64,000 nucleotides of DNA from Euglena gracilis (GCA_039621445.1 CP154957.1:44636309-44700308); one strand, 5' to 3'; counted from the first letter of the stretch, positions 53,540 through 63,490 are shown. Notes: generated by a model not told the origin, from the letters alone. Translations and numbers: made by a program.

Positions 53540-53815
53540 ATTACCATCCCCCCCCCATTATGTACCCCCCCCATTGTACCCCCTGGGGAGGGGAGGTACA
53601 TAATGGGGGGGGGCTGGGCTCAATGTCATAACGGTTTTTCTAAGGAACTTCTTGCTCAAAGATCAACATTTTTGGGACGTTTTCAAAAAGTGATATTTGG
53701 CAAATGTGCTTAAAATAGACCAGTTTTTGCGAACATCCAAAAACATGCCAAAAATGACCCCTTTTGGGCTGTCCGAGGGTCGGGTCTGGGAAGGGACCTG
53801 GGTACCCCCCCCCAT
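53540..53815. repeat. Dispersed repeat D, copy 2
   Basis: CCCCCATTATGTACCCCCCC foldback, then GGGCTCAATGTCATAACGGT, AAGGAACTTCTTGCTCAAAG, GGGACGTTTTCAAAAAGTGA, TATTTGGCAAATGTGCTTAA, CCAAAAACATGCCAAAAATG and CCGAGGGTCGGGTCTGGG. Order matches 37535-37855 and 63860-64000. Confidence 0.8.
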
Positions 53816-53930
53816 TGTGTACCTCCCCCCTTATGTACCTCCCCCCCCGTTTCGGCCTCCCGGGAGGAGGTACATAATGGGGGGGGATGGTAAGGGGGGG
53901 TCAAATAAGGGGGGGGGGGTAGTGGTACCC
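53816..53930. repeat. CATTATGTACCTCCCC foldback module
   Basis: TGTGTACCTCCCCCCTTATG and TACCTCCCCCCCCGTTTCGG pair with GGGAGGAGGTACATAATGGG across GGCCTCCCGGGAGG. Nearly the same module, in reverse arm order, is at 60468-60560. Confidence 0.85.
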
Positions 53931-54360
53931 CTAATACTGAACACCCGGCAAACTTTACCTCCACGGCACCAGTTGTGGAGACATATTTGGAACCTTCCCA
54001 GTGCCCCCATGAGGAGACCACCTTCTGCAACCCCCTCATCCGCCCACTCCACACCCCGCCCCCGGGTCCTGTAATGCCACCCCCAGCCCGCCAGCCAGCT
54101 GAACGATCCCCGGCAGCAGCTACTTGCCCCCCCCCCCTGGAGGGCGGGCCAGCGGCCGTCCTCCCAGGGCTCCAATGTCCCATCCCCCCGGCAGCAGGCG
54201 GGCCTTGCAACCCAGCCCCGTCACGCCCCGCCGCCCTGTCCCTCACTCCCTCTACCCCCTCTACACCGCCTCCGAGCACGCACTCGGCCTGTTGGGACCC
54301 GGGGCCTGCCGTTGCCCATGCGCTGCCGGGCAGCCGGTGTCAGGCTGTATTTTAGTTGGG
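53931..54360 (+). other. Proline-rich open frame, unassigned
   Basis: A 126-codon plus-strand frame (53975-54355) rich in Pro and Ala. Both strands are open across most of it. It could be an exon with a stop at 54353; no motif was recognised. Confidence 0.3.
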
Positions 54361-54614
54361 TGCTGACCCCACCACGGGGGGGGGGGGGGCCTGCCTGGGC
54401 AAGGCACTCCAAATCAGACCCCTAAAAAACAGTCTGGCTGGTGTCGGACGTGGCTCACCCCACTCACTCCCACCACCCCACCCTGTACCACGCTCATCAT
54501 GGAGCGGCATCCGGGCCCCATGTAGGCACCTTGGAGGCAGGGCCAGGGTGGCCCTGTCGACCTTGGGCATTGCAGTGAAGTGGGGCGCTTCTAATCCTAA
54601 TCCTAATTCCCCCC

Positions 54615-54875
54615 TTTCGAAGGACGACCATGGTCGACCCCCACCCCACGACGGGAACCCCCCCCATTTCGAGGGGCGACCATGGTCGACCCCCACCCCA
54701 TGACGGGAACCCCCCCTTTCAGGGGCGACCATGGTCGACCCCCACCCCATGACGGGACCCCCCCCCTTTCAGGGACGACCATGGTCGACCCCCACCGCAC
54801 GACGGGAAACCCCGCCCCTTTTGAAGGGCGACCATGGTCGACCCCCAACCCACGACGGGAAACCCCCCCAAGGGG
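54615..54875. repeat. CGACCATGGTCGACC tandem array 2 (five units)
   Basis: GGCGACCATGGTCGACCCCC, then ACCCCACGACGGGAACCCC, recurs about every 55-58 bp at about 54623, 54678, 54725, 54775 and 54827. The spacer between units varies (CTTTCGAAGG, TTTCGAGGG, TTTCAGGG, TTTTGAAGGG). The core CGACCATGGTCG is a perfect palindrome. Confidence 0.93.
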
Positions 54876-55270
54876 GCACAAGGTTCGGCAATTTCAAAAT
54901 CTTGGGAATTTTTCATTTCAATTGAAAAACTCGAAAAAATCGAATTTTTCGAAAATTTCAAAAATCGCGAAACGCGAATCTGGGTATTCCTAATTCATCA
55001 GAAATTGCTTTTTGTGAACTGTGCAGACAACTCTAAGATGCCAGCGGGATGCAGGAGCATATGGTGAATTTGCCAATTCTTTCAGTGAATGTACATTTTT
55101 CTCTGTTGCAGATCTCACGGCAAGAAATTACTCAAGTCGATCACGCTTGAAATGAACTTATTGGAAGGAGGTTGGTAATATGGACCTGAGCATGTCCCTG
55201 CTAAACTGCTCAGTTTGTATTACGGCCAACAACGTGTGTGTTTTCTGGTTCCTGTTGCTGTTCCTGTTTG
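54876..55270. other. No recognisable gene
   Basis: AT-rich with TCGAAAAAATCGAATTTTTCGA words at about 54925-54955. Similar wording (TTGAAAAAATCGAATTATTCGA) occurs next to array 3 at 56520-56545, so this flank also belongs to the repeat. Confidence 0.5.
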
Positions 55271-55274
55271 CTTT

Positions 55275-55600
55275 TCAATGGCAAAGAACTGGCCAGTTTT
55301 GGGCCTGATTTGGTGGCCAGTTTTTGGCCATATGTGCTGGCCAGTTTTGGACAGAAGTGCTGGCCAGTTTTGGGCCACATGCTGGCCAGTTTCGGGCCAG
55401 ATTGGTGGCCAGTTTTGGGCCACAGTTTTGGGCAGAAGTGCTGGCCAGTTTTGGGCCAGATTGGTGGCCAGTTTTGGGCCACACGTGCTGGCCACTTTTG
55501 GGAAGGCTGGCCAGTTGTGGGCCACATGCTGACCAGTTGTGGGCCACATGCTGGCCAGTTTTGGGCCACATGCTGGCCAGTTTTGGGCCAGATATAGAGA
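55275..55600. repeat. TGCTGGCCAGTTTTGGGCCA tandem array, about 15 units
   Basis: Consensus TGGCCAGTTTTGGGCCACA(T)GC repeats at 20-24-bp spacing with variants GGGCCAGAT, GGACAGAAG and GGTGGCCAG. Both TGGCCA and TTGGGCCA are partly palindromic. All long frames here are artefacts. Confidence 0.95.
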
Positions 55601-55829
55601 ATGTTGGCGTACGGGCCAAATTTTCCCGGCCTTTTTTGAAAATCCTGCCTCAAAAATTTCAAAATCACCCTTTTTCCATCATCTTGCAAACAAAACCTAC
55701 CATTTTTCTGGCTGTTTTCAGGTTTGGCACCAATTTTTTTCGGCTTTAAGTCCCCCCCCCCCCCGGTGGGGTTGTCTGGGGGACGGGGTTGGTTTTTTGT
55801 TCATTTCATCCGAGTAAAGGAGATCAGGC
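55601..55829. other. Unassigned AT-rich DNA
   Basis: Nothing recognised apart from a C-run at 55752-55765. Confidence 0.5.
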
Positions 55830-56275
55830 AGTAGACTTTGGTCATTTTGACCCCCCTCCCCCCCCCTATGGTGAAGTTCACCGTTTGAAAGTTCACCGGG
55901 GGGTCCCGGACCCCCTCCCCCCCCCTCTGCCTAACCCATCGGTGAACTTCACCGGTGAAGTTCACCAAGAGAGTACTTTTTTGGCCAAAAATGGCCAAAA
56001 ATGGCATTTTGGGCAAGTTTTCGGAAATTTCGATAAAATTCCATGAAGCATCAACCTCAAAATGACCATTTTGAGAGGAAAGGAGCAAAATTTTACCCAT
56101 GAAAATTTCACCCCCAATCATCAAAACGGTGAAGTTCACCGGTGAACTTCACCGGTGAACTTCACCGCCGAAAGTACCCCCCCCTCCCCCCCGGTGAATG
56201 TTCACCGGTGAACTTCACGGGGGGGGTGGGGTCCTCAGCCCCCCCCCCCCCACCCCTGCCTAACCTCCAAAGGTG
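55830..56275. repeat. GGTGAACTTCACC palindrome clusters 2 and 3
   Basis: Cluster 2 has GGTGAAGTTCACC at 55869 and GGTGAACTTCACCGGTGAAG then TTCACC at 55940-55965. Cluster 3 has four overlapping copies at 56127-56168 and GGTGAATGTTCACCGGTGAA at 56190-56213. The 160 bp between them is AT-rich. Opposed clusters around a short spacer suggest one foldback element at 55830-56275. Confidence 0.85.
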
Positions 56276-56571
56276 GACTTCTGCAACAGCCGGGGGGCCG
56301 GCAACAAAAAATCTTTTTTTGTCACCGACGGGATTTCCGCAAACGGAAGGCAAAATTCATCTTACCTCTCCATGGTGTTTTTCTTTCTTCGAGTACCTTG
56401 AAAATGCCGTTATCCTTGGAAGGACTTAGGCCGGCGGCAAAAAAAACACATCCCTTTTGCAGTGCTTCACCCTGTGGAATTTTTGGAAATTTTCCTCACG
56501 GAAAATTCGAATAATTCAACCTTGAAAAAATCGAATTATTCGAAGCGGAAAAATACGCCGAACCCTGCAAG
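56276..56571. other. Unassigned
   Basis: Low-repeat DNA. TTGAAAAAATCGAATTATTC at 56521 is related to the flank of the 54.6-kb array. No gene recognised. Confidence 0.45.
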
Positions 56572-56915
56572 GGGGGGCGACCATGGTCGACCCCCACCCC
56601 ACGACGGGAAACCCCCCCCAAGGGGGCGACCATGGACGACCCCCAGCCCACGACGGGAACCCCTCCTTTTAAGGGCGACCATGGTCGACCCCCACCCCAC
56701 GACGGGAAACCCCCCCAAGGGGGGGCGACCATGGTCGACCCCCACCCCACAACGGGAACCCCCCCCTTTCGAAGGGCGACCATGGTCGACCCCCACCCCA
56801 CGACGGGAAACCCCCCCAAAGGGGGGGCGACCATGGTCGACCACACCCCACGACGGGAACCCCCCCCAAGGGGGGGCGACCATGGTCGACCCACCCCACG
56901 ACGGGAATCCCCCCC
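56572..56915. repeat. CGACCATGGTCGACC tandem array 3 (seven units)
   Basis: GGCGACCATGGTCGACCCCC then ACCCCACGACGGGAAACCCC recurs about every 48 bp at roughly 56577, 56626 (CATGGACG variant), 56675, 56726, 56776, 56826 and 56876. The joins are CCCCCCAAGGGGGG, themselves short foldbacks. Confidence 0.95.
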
Positions 56916-56924
56916 TCTCCTTTT

Positions 56925-57300
56925 GTTATTTTGGGGCCTGGGACAGTTGAGCAGCAAAAGGAAGTCGCTTCCAAAACGGTTCGGCAACACAGGGGATTTG
57001 TTATTTTGGGGCCCTGGGACAGTTGAGCAGCAAAAGGAATTCGCTTCCAAAACGGTTCGGCAACACAGGGGATTTGTTATTTTGGGGCCCTGGGACAGTT
57101 GAGAAGCAAAAGGAATTCGCTTCCAAAACGGTTCGGCGACACAGGGGATTTTGTTATTTTGGGGCCCTGGGACAGTTGAGCAGCAAAAGGAATTCGCTTC
57201 CCAAACGGTTCGGCAACACAGGGGATTTTGTTATTTTGGGGCCCTGGGACAGTTGAGCAGCAAAAGGAATTCGCTTCCAAAACGGTTCGGCAACCTGGCA
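56925..57300. repeat. Tandem array of five 74-78-bp units
   Basis: TTGTTATTTTGGGGCC(C)TGG, ACAGTTGAGCAGCAAAAGGA, ATTCGCTTCCAAAACGGTTC and GGCAACACAGGGGATTT recur at about 56925, 56999, 57075, 57151 and 57228. A related but diverged array lies at 63186-63480 (TTGTTATTTTGGGGCCCTCG). The long plus- and minus-strand frames are artefacts. Confidence 0.95.
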
Positions 57301-57420
57301 GCAGAACCGGCGTTCTGGAACACGGCTTCACGCCCGAACCGGCGTTCTAGACACAGTTGTTGAAACCGTGGATTAGGGGCTCTGGCTTCACGTCCGAACC
57401 GGCGTTCAAGGAATCCAGGC
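57301..57420. repeat. GAACCGGCGTTC short repeats (three)
   Basis: AGAACCGGCGTTCTGGAACA, GGCTTCACGCCCGAACCGGC and GGCTTCACGTCCGAACCGGC, each followed by GTTC. GAACCGGCGTTC is nearly palindromic. Confidence 0.8.
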
Positions 57421-57504
57421 CAATTTAGCCCTAAATACCCATTTTTTGAACCTTTTTGAGCATTTTTGACCTCCTTTGGGCGAACGGCGATGTCGATCGG
57501 CCGG

Positions 57505-57890
57505 GGGTGGTTCGGGTCACGGGGGGGTCACGGGGGGGTCACGGGGGGGGGGGGGGGGCACGGGGGGAACACCAAGTTTTTGGTAGCAAAATTAGGCATC
57601 ACCGAGCCTGAATTTTTGGGAAAAATTTCCACAAATTTGGAATCCCCACACCCAAAATTAGGATTTTGACACCAAATTAGGAATCACCAAGACAAAATTT
57701 GAAAAATTTACGCCTCAAGATTAGGAATCTGCCTGAGAATTTTGTCAAATTAGGCATCACCGGCCAAAAAATTTCCCTACAAAATTTCGCCGAAAAGGGT
57801 CCTTGTTCGGGTCACGGGGGGGTCACGGGGGGGGGTCACGGGGGGGGGTCGCGGGGGGAACACCCCCACCAATTGAAGTTTTCACAAATG
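57505..57890. mobile_element. GTCACGGGGG-bounded element with AAATTAGGAATCACC repeats
   Basis: Both edges carry repeated GGGGGGTCACGGGGGG (57515-57565 and 57808-57862). The interior is a run of 25-35-bp words such as AAAATTAGGCATCACCG, CACCAAATTAGGAATCACCA and CAAATTAGGCATCACCGG. The interior is the reverse complement of the word family at 59520-59700 and 29839-30030. Confidence 0.75.
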
Positions 57891-58255
57891 TGATGCCATG
57901 TTACCCATCAATCGAAAACTCTTCTTAAAGGCCTTTTGACGGATGGCCACAGGATTCAGCAATAATGCGCACAGCGCTTCTTTTCATCAATCATGTTCAT
58001 GTGTATCATACATGAATGACCGTTGATGAAAAACATGATACTGTTTTATTTTTTCCGGGGTCCTGTTCAAAAACCCTGGGCCCGATTTGCCTCCGTTCAC
58101 GACGCATTTAAAATCTGTCCGTTCGGCCGGCGGCGACTTTGGCTTCGTTTTCATGGACAACGGGGGAACGCATCCAGGGGTGGCCTTCCATACACCAGCG
58201 ACAAATTTCCTCTAAGGAAGCCGCAGACCCCCCTCAGTGTATAAAAAACGACCTA

Positions 58256-58460
58256 CCACCCCCCCCCTTTATTTGACCCCCCCCTTAAATTGAGCATTTG
58301 GGTCGGGGAATTTTTTTTTTCATGCGCCGAAGGCGCCGAAAATTTTTTTGCCCTCTTTCTAAAGGAATTTTTGACCCCCCTTATTTGACCCCCCCCTTAT
58401 TTGAGCATTTGGGGGTCGTTGGCCCGTGGGTGTGCTCAAATAAAGGGGGGGGGGGTGGTA
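58256..58460. repeat. CCCTTATTTGACCCC foldback modules with GCGCCGAAGGCGCC hairpin
   Basis: CCCCCTTTATTTGACCCCCC, CTTAAATTGAGCATTTGGGT, CGCCGAAGGCGCCGAAAA, CCCCTTATTTGACCCCCCCC, TTATTTGAGCATTTGGGGGT and CTCAAATAAAGGGGGGGGG follow. The first and last parts are complementary. Confidence 0.8.
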
Positions 58461-58549
58461 AATACAAAATGTTTTAATCTCTGCAATAAAAAAACGAGTT
58501 TTAAACGACAAACGACTAAAATACCGGGCGATGCCTGTGTGTATGCAAG

Positions 58550-58870
58550 TATTGGTGCAAGGGGAGCCGACCATGCCACTGAATGTTTCCCGAATAATTC
58601 CCGACAATGTCTTGCATGCCGCTGTTGCAGAAGAGATTTTGAAGGCGCGCAAGAGGTCATTCACTTTGCAAGCAGATACGAAGCAAGGTGAATTGCACGT
58701 GCGATTGAGGTAGGTGCTGAAGTACTGTGCAAGATCGTCGGATGTCTTCAATGCGCTTACTCCAAACTTCTTCACAGAAGCGGTCATCTTGGGGGTGGTG
58801 AACAGGGACCCCCAAAACTTTCAAACCAGAACCAGCAACAAAGGCAGCCAGAGGTATTTGATGTAAGGTG
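58550..58870 (-). pseudogene. Decayed non-LTR (LINE-type) reverse transcriptase fragment
   Basis: In one minus-strand frame (58868 down to 58657) the reading GLKVLGVPVHHP, SKRIEDIRR and QFTLLRICLQ resembles the region after the YADD palm motif of LINE reverse transcriptases (usually LKVLGVPIG, then LLLRxC). It ends in a stop. The matching continuation lies in the next frame (about 58675-58555): NDLLRAFKISSATAA, RETFSGMVGSP. The frameshift and stop show decay. The catalytic YxDD region was not found upstream. The host role is none; this is a remnant. Confidence 0.55.
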
Positions 58871-59450
58871 CTGTCCTGTGGCGTGCCAGGGGGAATGCAA
58901 GGGACACCTTCTGTTGATGTGAACGCTGGTCCCCACAATCGACATTTTGCAGGGTTCGAATCAAAAAGGCAAGGGCGTTGTGCAATTGGGCTGGCGATCC
59001 CAGCAGATGGGCGTCACGTTCTGGTCTTGGACACAGTAGGAAATGCCCGGATTAGCTGCAGAATGGGCGATGAGAATTACAGGTATTTGACTGGGTGAAG
59101 TTGAAAATCTCAGGTCTTTGCCAAACGTTGCAGAATCAAACGAATTAGTCACTTTGACAAGACCATTGGTATCATATGTCAAAACTCCAACGGACCTTGT
59201 CCGTTGATTGCGTTATGTAACGTTCTTCTGTTGAAGGGCCTGATTAACATCCACCCAGACCATGCTATTGTCACTTTCAGCCACCTTTCGAACTTGCTGG
59301 TTGATTACCTGGTCGATGCAAACATTGTGGTGTGCATCATTTCTTCTTTTGATGAACCAAAAGCAACCCGCCAATAAAGGGTTGCTTTTGAAAATCCGGA
59401 ATTCCAAATGAATTAAGTGCTAAAACCTGTTTTCCGTACCCAAAGGGGGT
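58871..59450 (-). other. Possible upstream part of the LINE remnant
   Basis: Minus-strand frames at 58961-59182 and 59213-59407 have coding-like composition but no motif I can place with confidence. They could be further decayed reverse transcriptase sequence. Confidence 0.3.
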
Positions 59451-59454
59451 GTCC

Positions 59455-59762
59455 CCCCCCCGCCCCCCCCCCGCCCCCCCCCCCCCCCCGCGTCCCCCCC
59501 GCGTCCCACTTTGGAACAAAAATTTTGTTCTCGAGACAGCCAAATTTAGGAGGCTGATTCCTAATTTCAGGCAAATTTGAGGTTGGTGATTCCTAATTTG
59601 GTGTGGGTGATTCCTAACTTGGGGTGGGTTTGTCCTAATTTGTTGTGGTAGAATCCTAATTTGGCTAAAAATTTCTCGCAGCAAATTCCTAATTTCACTG
59701 TCCCAAAAAAATGGCGTCCCCCCCCCCGCGTCCCCCCCCGCGTCCCCCCCCCCGTCCCAGAC
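59455..59762. mobile_element. CGTCCCCCC-bounded element with GGTGATTCCTAATTT repeats
   Basis: C-run edges with CGCGTCCCCCCC words (59460-59510 and 59715-59760) enclose AGGCTGATTCCTAATTTCAG, GTTGGTGATTCCTAATTTGG, GTGGGTGATTCCTAACTTGG and AGAATCCTAATTTGG. It is the inverted counterpart of 57505-57890, about 1.6 kb away. Confidence 0.75.
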
Positions 59763-59929
59763 ACCCCCAAAGCCCGTCTTGGATTTCTACTGACTTAAAA
59801 GGAATTCATGCTGAAGAATTTACGTACGAAAAAGGAGGGGAGGTGGTCGATTTCCAAGACTCCCCCCCCTGTCTGGTTGAGTTTAGACCTCGCCAGGGGG
59901 ACCCTGCGGGACCCCCCCCCCCCCGGTGC

Positions 59930-60150
59930 CTGGGCTCCCCCATTGTTTTTTTGTTTGGGTGACCCCCCCCCCCCGTGACCCCAACACCCCCGTTAGTCCA
60001 GAACACGGACCCCCCCCCCTCGAACTCACCCCCCGAATTGTCACCCCCCCCCCTAATTGTTGCCAGGGGGTCAAAACGCTCCCGGGGGGTGCCATATAGG
60101 GGGGGGGTCACGTTAGCCAATTGGGGGGGGGCAAATGAGGGGGGGTGAGG
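59930..60150. repeat. C-run/G-run foldback modules with CCTAATTG
   Basis: GACCCCCCCCCCCCGTGACC, CACCCCCCCCCCTAATTGTT, CGCTCCCGGGGGGTGCCATA, GGGGGGGGTCACGTTAGCCA and ATTGGGGGGGGGCAAATGAG follow. Nearly the same module is at 63645-63880. Confidence 0.8.
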
Positions 60151-60154
60151 ATAG

Positions 60155-60220
60155 GCCATAGCCAATGGTCGGCCCGACCTAGGTCGGTCCGACCATGGTC
60201 GGTACGACCTCCGGGATCGT
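60155..60220. repeat. GGTCGG/CCGACC palindromic words
   Basis: CAATGGTCGGCCCGACCTAG, GTCGGTCCGACCATGGTCGG and TACGACC. Contains GGTCGGNCCGACC twice and GACCATGGTC. The same word set recurs at 62932-63030 and 63538-63612. Confidence 0.8.
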
Positions 60221-60464
60221 CATAGCCAATTATCCGCACAGAGCCAAAAATTTTGGCAGGTTACCCCCCCCCCCCAAAGTGGCCATTTTCCTTTGGCGCC
60301 AAAGGCCAAGGAAAGAAAGAAAGGGGTCCCACGGTGCCTGGAGGGTGGCCACTTTGAGGGGGGGGGTATGCACGCTAGGTTGCCCTAGTTTATAGGTGCA
60401 TGCAAAGACAATGTTTTTCCACAGGGGGGGGGGCTAAATCTCAAGAAGGGGGGGGGGTAGTGCA

Positions 60465-60565
60465 GATACCATCCCCCCCCCCATTATGTACCTCCCCCCG
60501 GGAGGCCGAAATTGGGGGGGAGGTACATAATGGGGGGGAGGTACACAATGGGGGGGGGTACCCAG
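60465..60565. repeat. CATTATGTACCTCCCC foldback module
   Basis: CCCCATTATGTACCTCCCCC and CGGGAGGCCGAAATTGGGG pair with GGGGGAGGTACATAATGGGG, followed by GAGGTACACAATGGGG and TACCCAGGTCCC. It is the inverse of 53800-53890. Confidence 0.85.
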
Positions 60566-60871
60566 GTCCCATTCCCAGGGGGTGCTACCCCCGTGACCCC
60601 CACCGTGACCCCCCCCCGTGACCCGCCCGTGACCCGAGAATCGAGCCTTCAATTTTCATACAATGCATCAACCTTCATCACTTCAGCCTTTCTTTTCATT
60701 CATCATTTCAGCCTGCTTTTTGATGTAGGTGGCGTTTTTGGTCGCTTTTCATCATTTTCCTTGTTCAAACCATCGAAAATTTACCTTGACATGGTCTAAA
60801 AATGGAAAGAAATGCCAAGATTTGAGGTGAAAAATTTTTTGACCCAAACAAATGGCGCTTCTTTGCCGATG

Positions 60872-61513
60872 GACGTTTGGTGGTCGCTAGCGACCAGTCG
60901 CTAGCGACCAAGTCTTCTGACCATTGGTGGTCGGGCCGACCACCAATTTTAAGTTTACCCTCCCTCTAATTTTTTTTTAAGCCCCCCTCCAAAATTTTTT
61001 ACCCAAATGCCTTCCAAACGGTGTTTAATTTTCGGGGTTAATTTGCAACGTTGTGGAAGGCAACGATGGCCGAATTGCGGTTCCTATGGCCTCCTCCGGG
61101 GGGGGGGGGGGGCTGCTGCCCCCCGGACCCCCCGCCCAAAATTTAGCGCAATCCCCTTGTGTGTGCAAGGCAAGGATGGCTGAGTCGCGCTCCGTAGTCT
61201 TATGTGTGCAAGTTAAGGATAAAGTCGCGCTATGGCTTCACAGAACAGGCGCAAAGAGAATTACTCTTTTTTTTTTGTAAATTGACCCCCGAATGGAGGA
61301 TTTGGAAGGCATTTGGGTGGGTTTTGAGTCATTTTCCTCCAAATTTGAATGAATTTTTTTTTCGAGGGGGGGGGGGCTTAAAAACTTTTTCGAAGGGGGG
61401 GTGGACTTAAAATTGGTGGTCGGAGCGACTAGTCGCTCCGACCACCAATGGTCACTAGCGACTAGTCGCTAGCGACCCTAGCGACTAGTCGCTAGCGACC
61501 ACCAAAAAGTCCA
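60872..61513. mobile_element. 642-bp foldback element with GGTCGCTAGCGACC ends
   Basis: The left end GGACGTTTGGTGGTCGCTAG continues through AGTCGCTAGCGACC, GACCATTGGTGGTCGGGCCG and ACCACCAATTTTAAGT. The right end, reverse-complemented, reads GGACTTTTTGGTGGTCGCTA, then tandem CTAGCGACTAGTCG words, GACCATTGGTGGTCGGAGCG and ACCACCAATTTTAAGT. Within the right end, 61412-61449 is a perfect 38-bp palindrome (half-site ATTGGTGGTCGGAGCGACT). The interior has GGCAACGATGGC/GCAAGGATGGCTGA words and no gene. Inverted ends are about 100-130 bp. No target duplication was found. Confidence 0.85.
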
Positions 61514-62028
61514 TCACCAATTTCTCGCTCGGGGCCAATTTGACCCAAAACATTGGCAAAAGGGAGATTGCGCAAGTAGGAAAGAATTTCATCGCAAAAA
61601 GGGGGAGAAACATGAAATTTTTGTAGAAGAAAACCCCCCCAAAACAGAAAATAATTGTCCTCACCCCACCTTCAATTTGGACAACCAAACCCCTTTTTGG
61701 CACCCAACGCCCAACGCGCCTCCACACCCAAAAATGGCCAAAAATCTTGTCCCCTAAAAAAGTGCCAGAAATTGCTGCATTTCTGCAACAAAAACATAAT
61801 TTTTTGACTATTTTTTCCCTCTTCAAAAATAGCCATTTTGTGCCTTTTTTTTTTCCTTCAAAAATAGCCCAAAATGCATCCCAAAAAATGTAACGGTCAA
61901 GAAAATCCTGAAAAATTCCTTTTCAAAAAAAAATGAAAAAAATGACCAATTTTGGACATAAAAATCACCGCAAAAAATGACCACTTTAAAACCAAAAGGC
62001 ATTTTTTCTTTCATTAACAAAATAAACC
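61514..62028. other. Unassigned AT-rich DNA
   Basis: Short frames on the minus strand are lysine/phenylalanine-rich; nothing recognised. Confidence 0.5.
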
Positions 62029-62029
62029 C

Positions 62030-62928
62030 CTTTTATCTGCCAACCCCTTTTATCTGCCAACCCCTTCTCGGGTGCAAGTCGACCTAACCCTATCCCTTTC
62101 ATTAACAAAATCAACCCCTTTTATCTGCCAACCCCTTTTATCTGCCAACCCCTTCTCGGGTGCAAGTCGACCTAACCCTATCCCTTTCATTAACAAAATC
62201 AACCCCTTTTATCTGCCAACCCCCTTTATCTGCCAACCCCTTCTCGGGTGCAAGTCGACCTAACCCTATCCCTTTCATTAACAAAATAAACCCCTTTTAT
62301 CTGCCAACCCCTTTTCGGGTGCAAGTCGACCTAACCCTATCCCTTTCATTAACAAAATAAACCCCTTTTATCTGCCAACCCCTTTTATCTGCCAACCCCT
62401 TTTCGGGTGCAAGTCGACCTAACCCTATCCCTTTCATTAACAAAATCAACCCCTTTTATCTGCCAACCCCTTTTATCTGCCAACCCCTTCTCGGGTGCAA
62501 GTCGACCTAACCCTATCCCTTTCATTAACAAAATCAACCCCTTTTATCTGCCAACCCCCTTTATCTGCCAACCCCTTCTCGGGTGCAAGTCGACCTAACC
62601 CTATCCCTTTCATTAACAAAATAAACCCCTTTTATCTGCCAACCCCTTTTCGGGTGCAAGTCGACCTAACCCTATCCCTTTCATTAACAAAATAAACCCC
62701 TTTTATCTGCCAACCCCTTTTCGGGTTCAAGTCGACCTAACCCTATCCCTTTCATTAACAAAATAAACCCCATTTTTCTGCCAACCCCTTCTCGGGTGCA
62801 AGTCGACCTAACCCTATCCCTTTCATTAACAAAATAAACCCCTTTTATCTGCCAACCCCTTTTATCTGCCAACCCCTTTTCGGGTGCAAGTCGACCTAAC
62901 CCTATCCCTTTCATTAACAAAATAAACC
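62030..62928. repeat. Tandem array of 70-88-bp units with a 335-bp higher-order period
   Basis: GGGTGCAAGTCGACCTAACC followed by CTATCCCTTTCATTAACAAA, ATAAACCCCTTTTATCTGCC and AACCCC recurs about eleven times. Units differ by having one or two CCCCTTTTATCTGCCAA modules. The sequence from 62072 repeats nearly exactly from 62407, and that from 62160 repeats from 62495, so four monomers form a 335-bp higher-order unit. The monomer contains CCTAACCC, a telomere-like word. Confidence 0.95.
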
Positions 62929-62929
62929 C

Positions 62930-63165
62930 GGCCCGACCACCTGGTCGGCCCGACCATGGTCGGGCCGACCAGGTCGATAACTACCCCTGGGGGTGATACC
63001 GACCAGGTCGGTATCACCCCCAGAAATCTGCAATACCCCCCCCCCCTCTTTGGAAATTTAAGTCCCCCCCCCGGGTTTCCAAAAGACGAGATCAACATGC
63101 ACCCGAAAAGGGGTTGGCAGATAAAAGGGACCAGGTCGGCATCACCCCCAGGATGAGCACCCACA
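62930..63165. repeat. GGTCGG palindrome cluster with GGTATCACCCCCAG inverted words
   Basis: GGCCCGACCACCTGGTCGGC, CCGACCATGGTCGGGCCGAC, CAGGTCGATAACTACC, then CTGGGGGTGATACCGACC paired with GGTCGGTATCACCCCCAG as a perfect 36-bp palindrome at about 62987-63022. A diverged copy (CCAGGTCGGCATCACCCCCA) lies at 63131. The Z-shaped order suggests nested foldbacks. Confidence 0.8.
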
Positions 63166-63185
63166 GGAATCCGCCCGGGGCCGGG

Positions 63186-63490
63186 CAGCACAATGGATTT
63201 TGTTATTTTGGGGCCCTCGAACATGCGCAAGAAAAAGGATTTGCCCCCCAAATCAGGTGAGTGCACCAGGGATTTGCCCCAAAACAAGTGGGTAACACAA
63301 GGGATTTGCCCCCCAAAACGGGTGAGCAACACAAGGGATTTTACTACTTTTGGGCCCTCGAACAATTGAACAGTTGCGCAAGAAAAGGGATTTGCCCCCC
63401 CAAAAACGGGTGGGCAACAAGGGATTTGCCCCCAAAACGGGTGGGAAACACAAGGGATTTGCCCGCCAAAAACATTTTTTAACACCAGGG
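63186..63490. repeat. GGGATTTGCCCCCCAAAACG tandem array
   Basis: TTTTGTTATTTTGGGGCCCT begins the array; GGGATTTGCCCC(C)AAAACNGGTG then GGNAACACAAG recurs at about 35-45-bp spacing at 63236, 63270, 63303, 63388, 63420 and 63456. It is related to the 56925-57300 array. Confidence 0.9.

Noticed and set aside
56572-57300. Possible CRISPR array (regular short palindromic repeats)
   Set aside because: Units are contiguous tandem repeats without unique, uniform spacers, no cas genes occur, and the context is eukaryotic.
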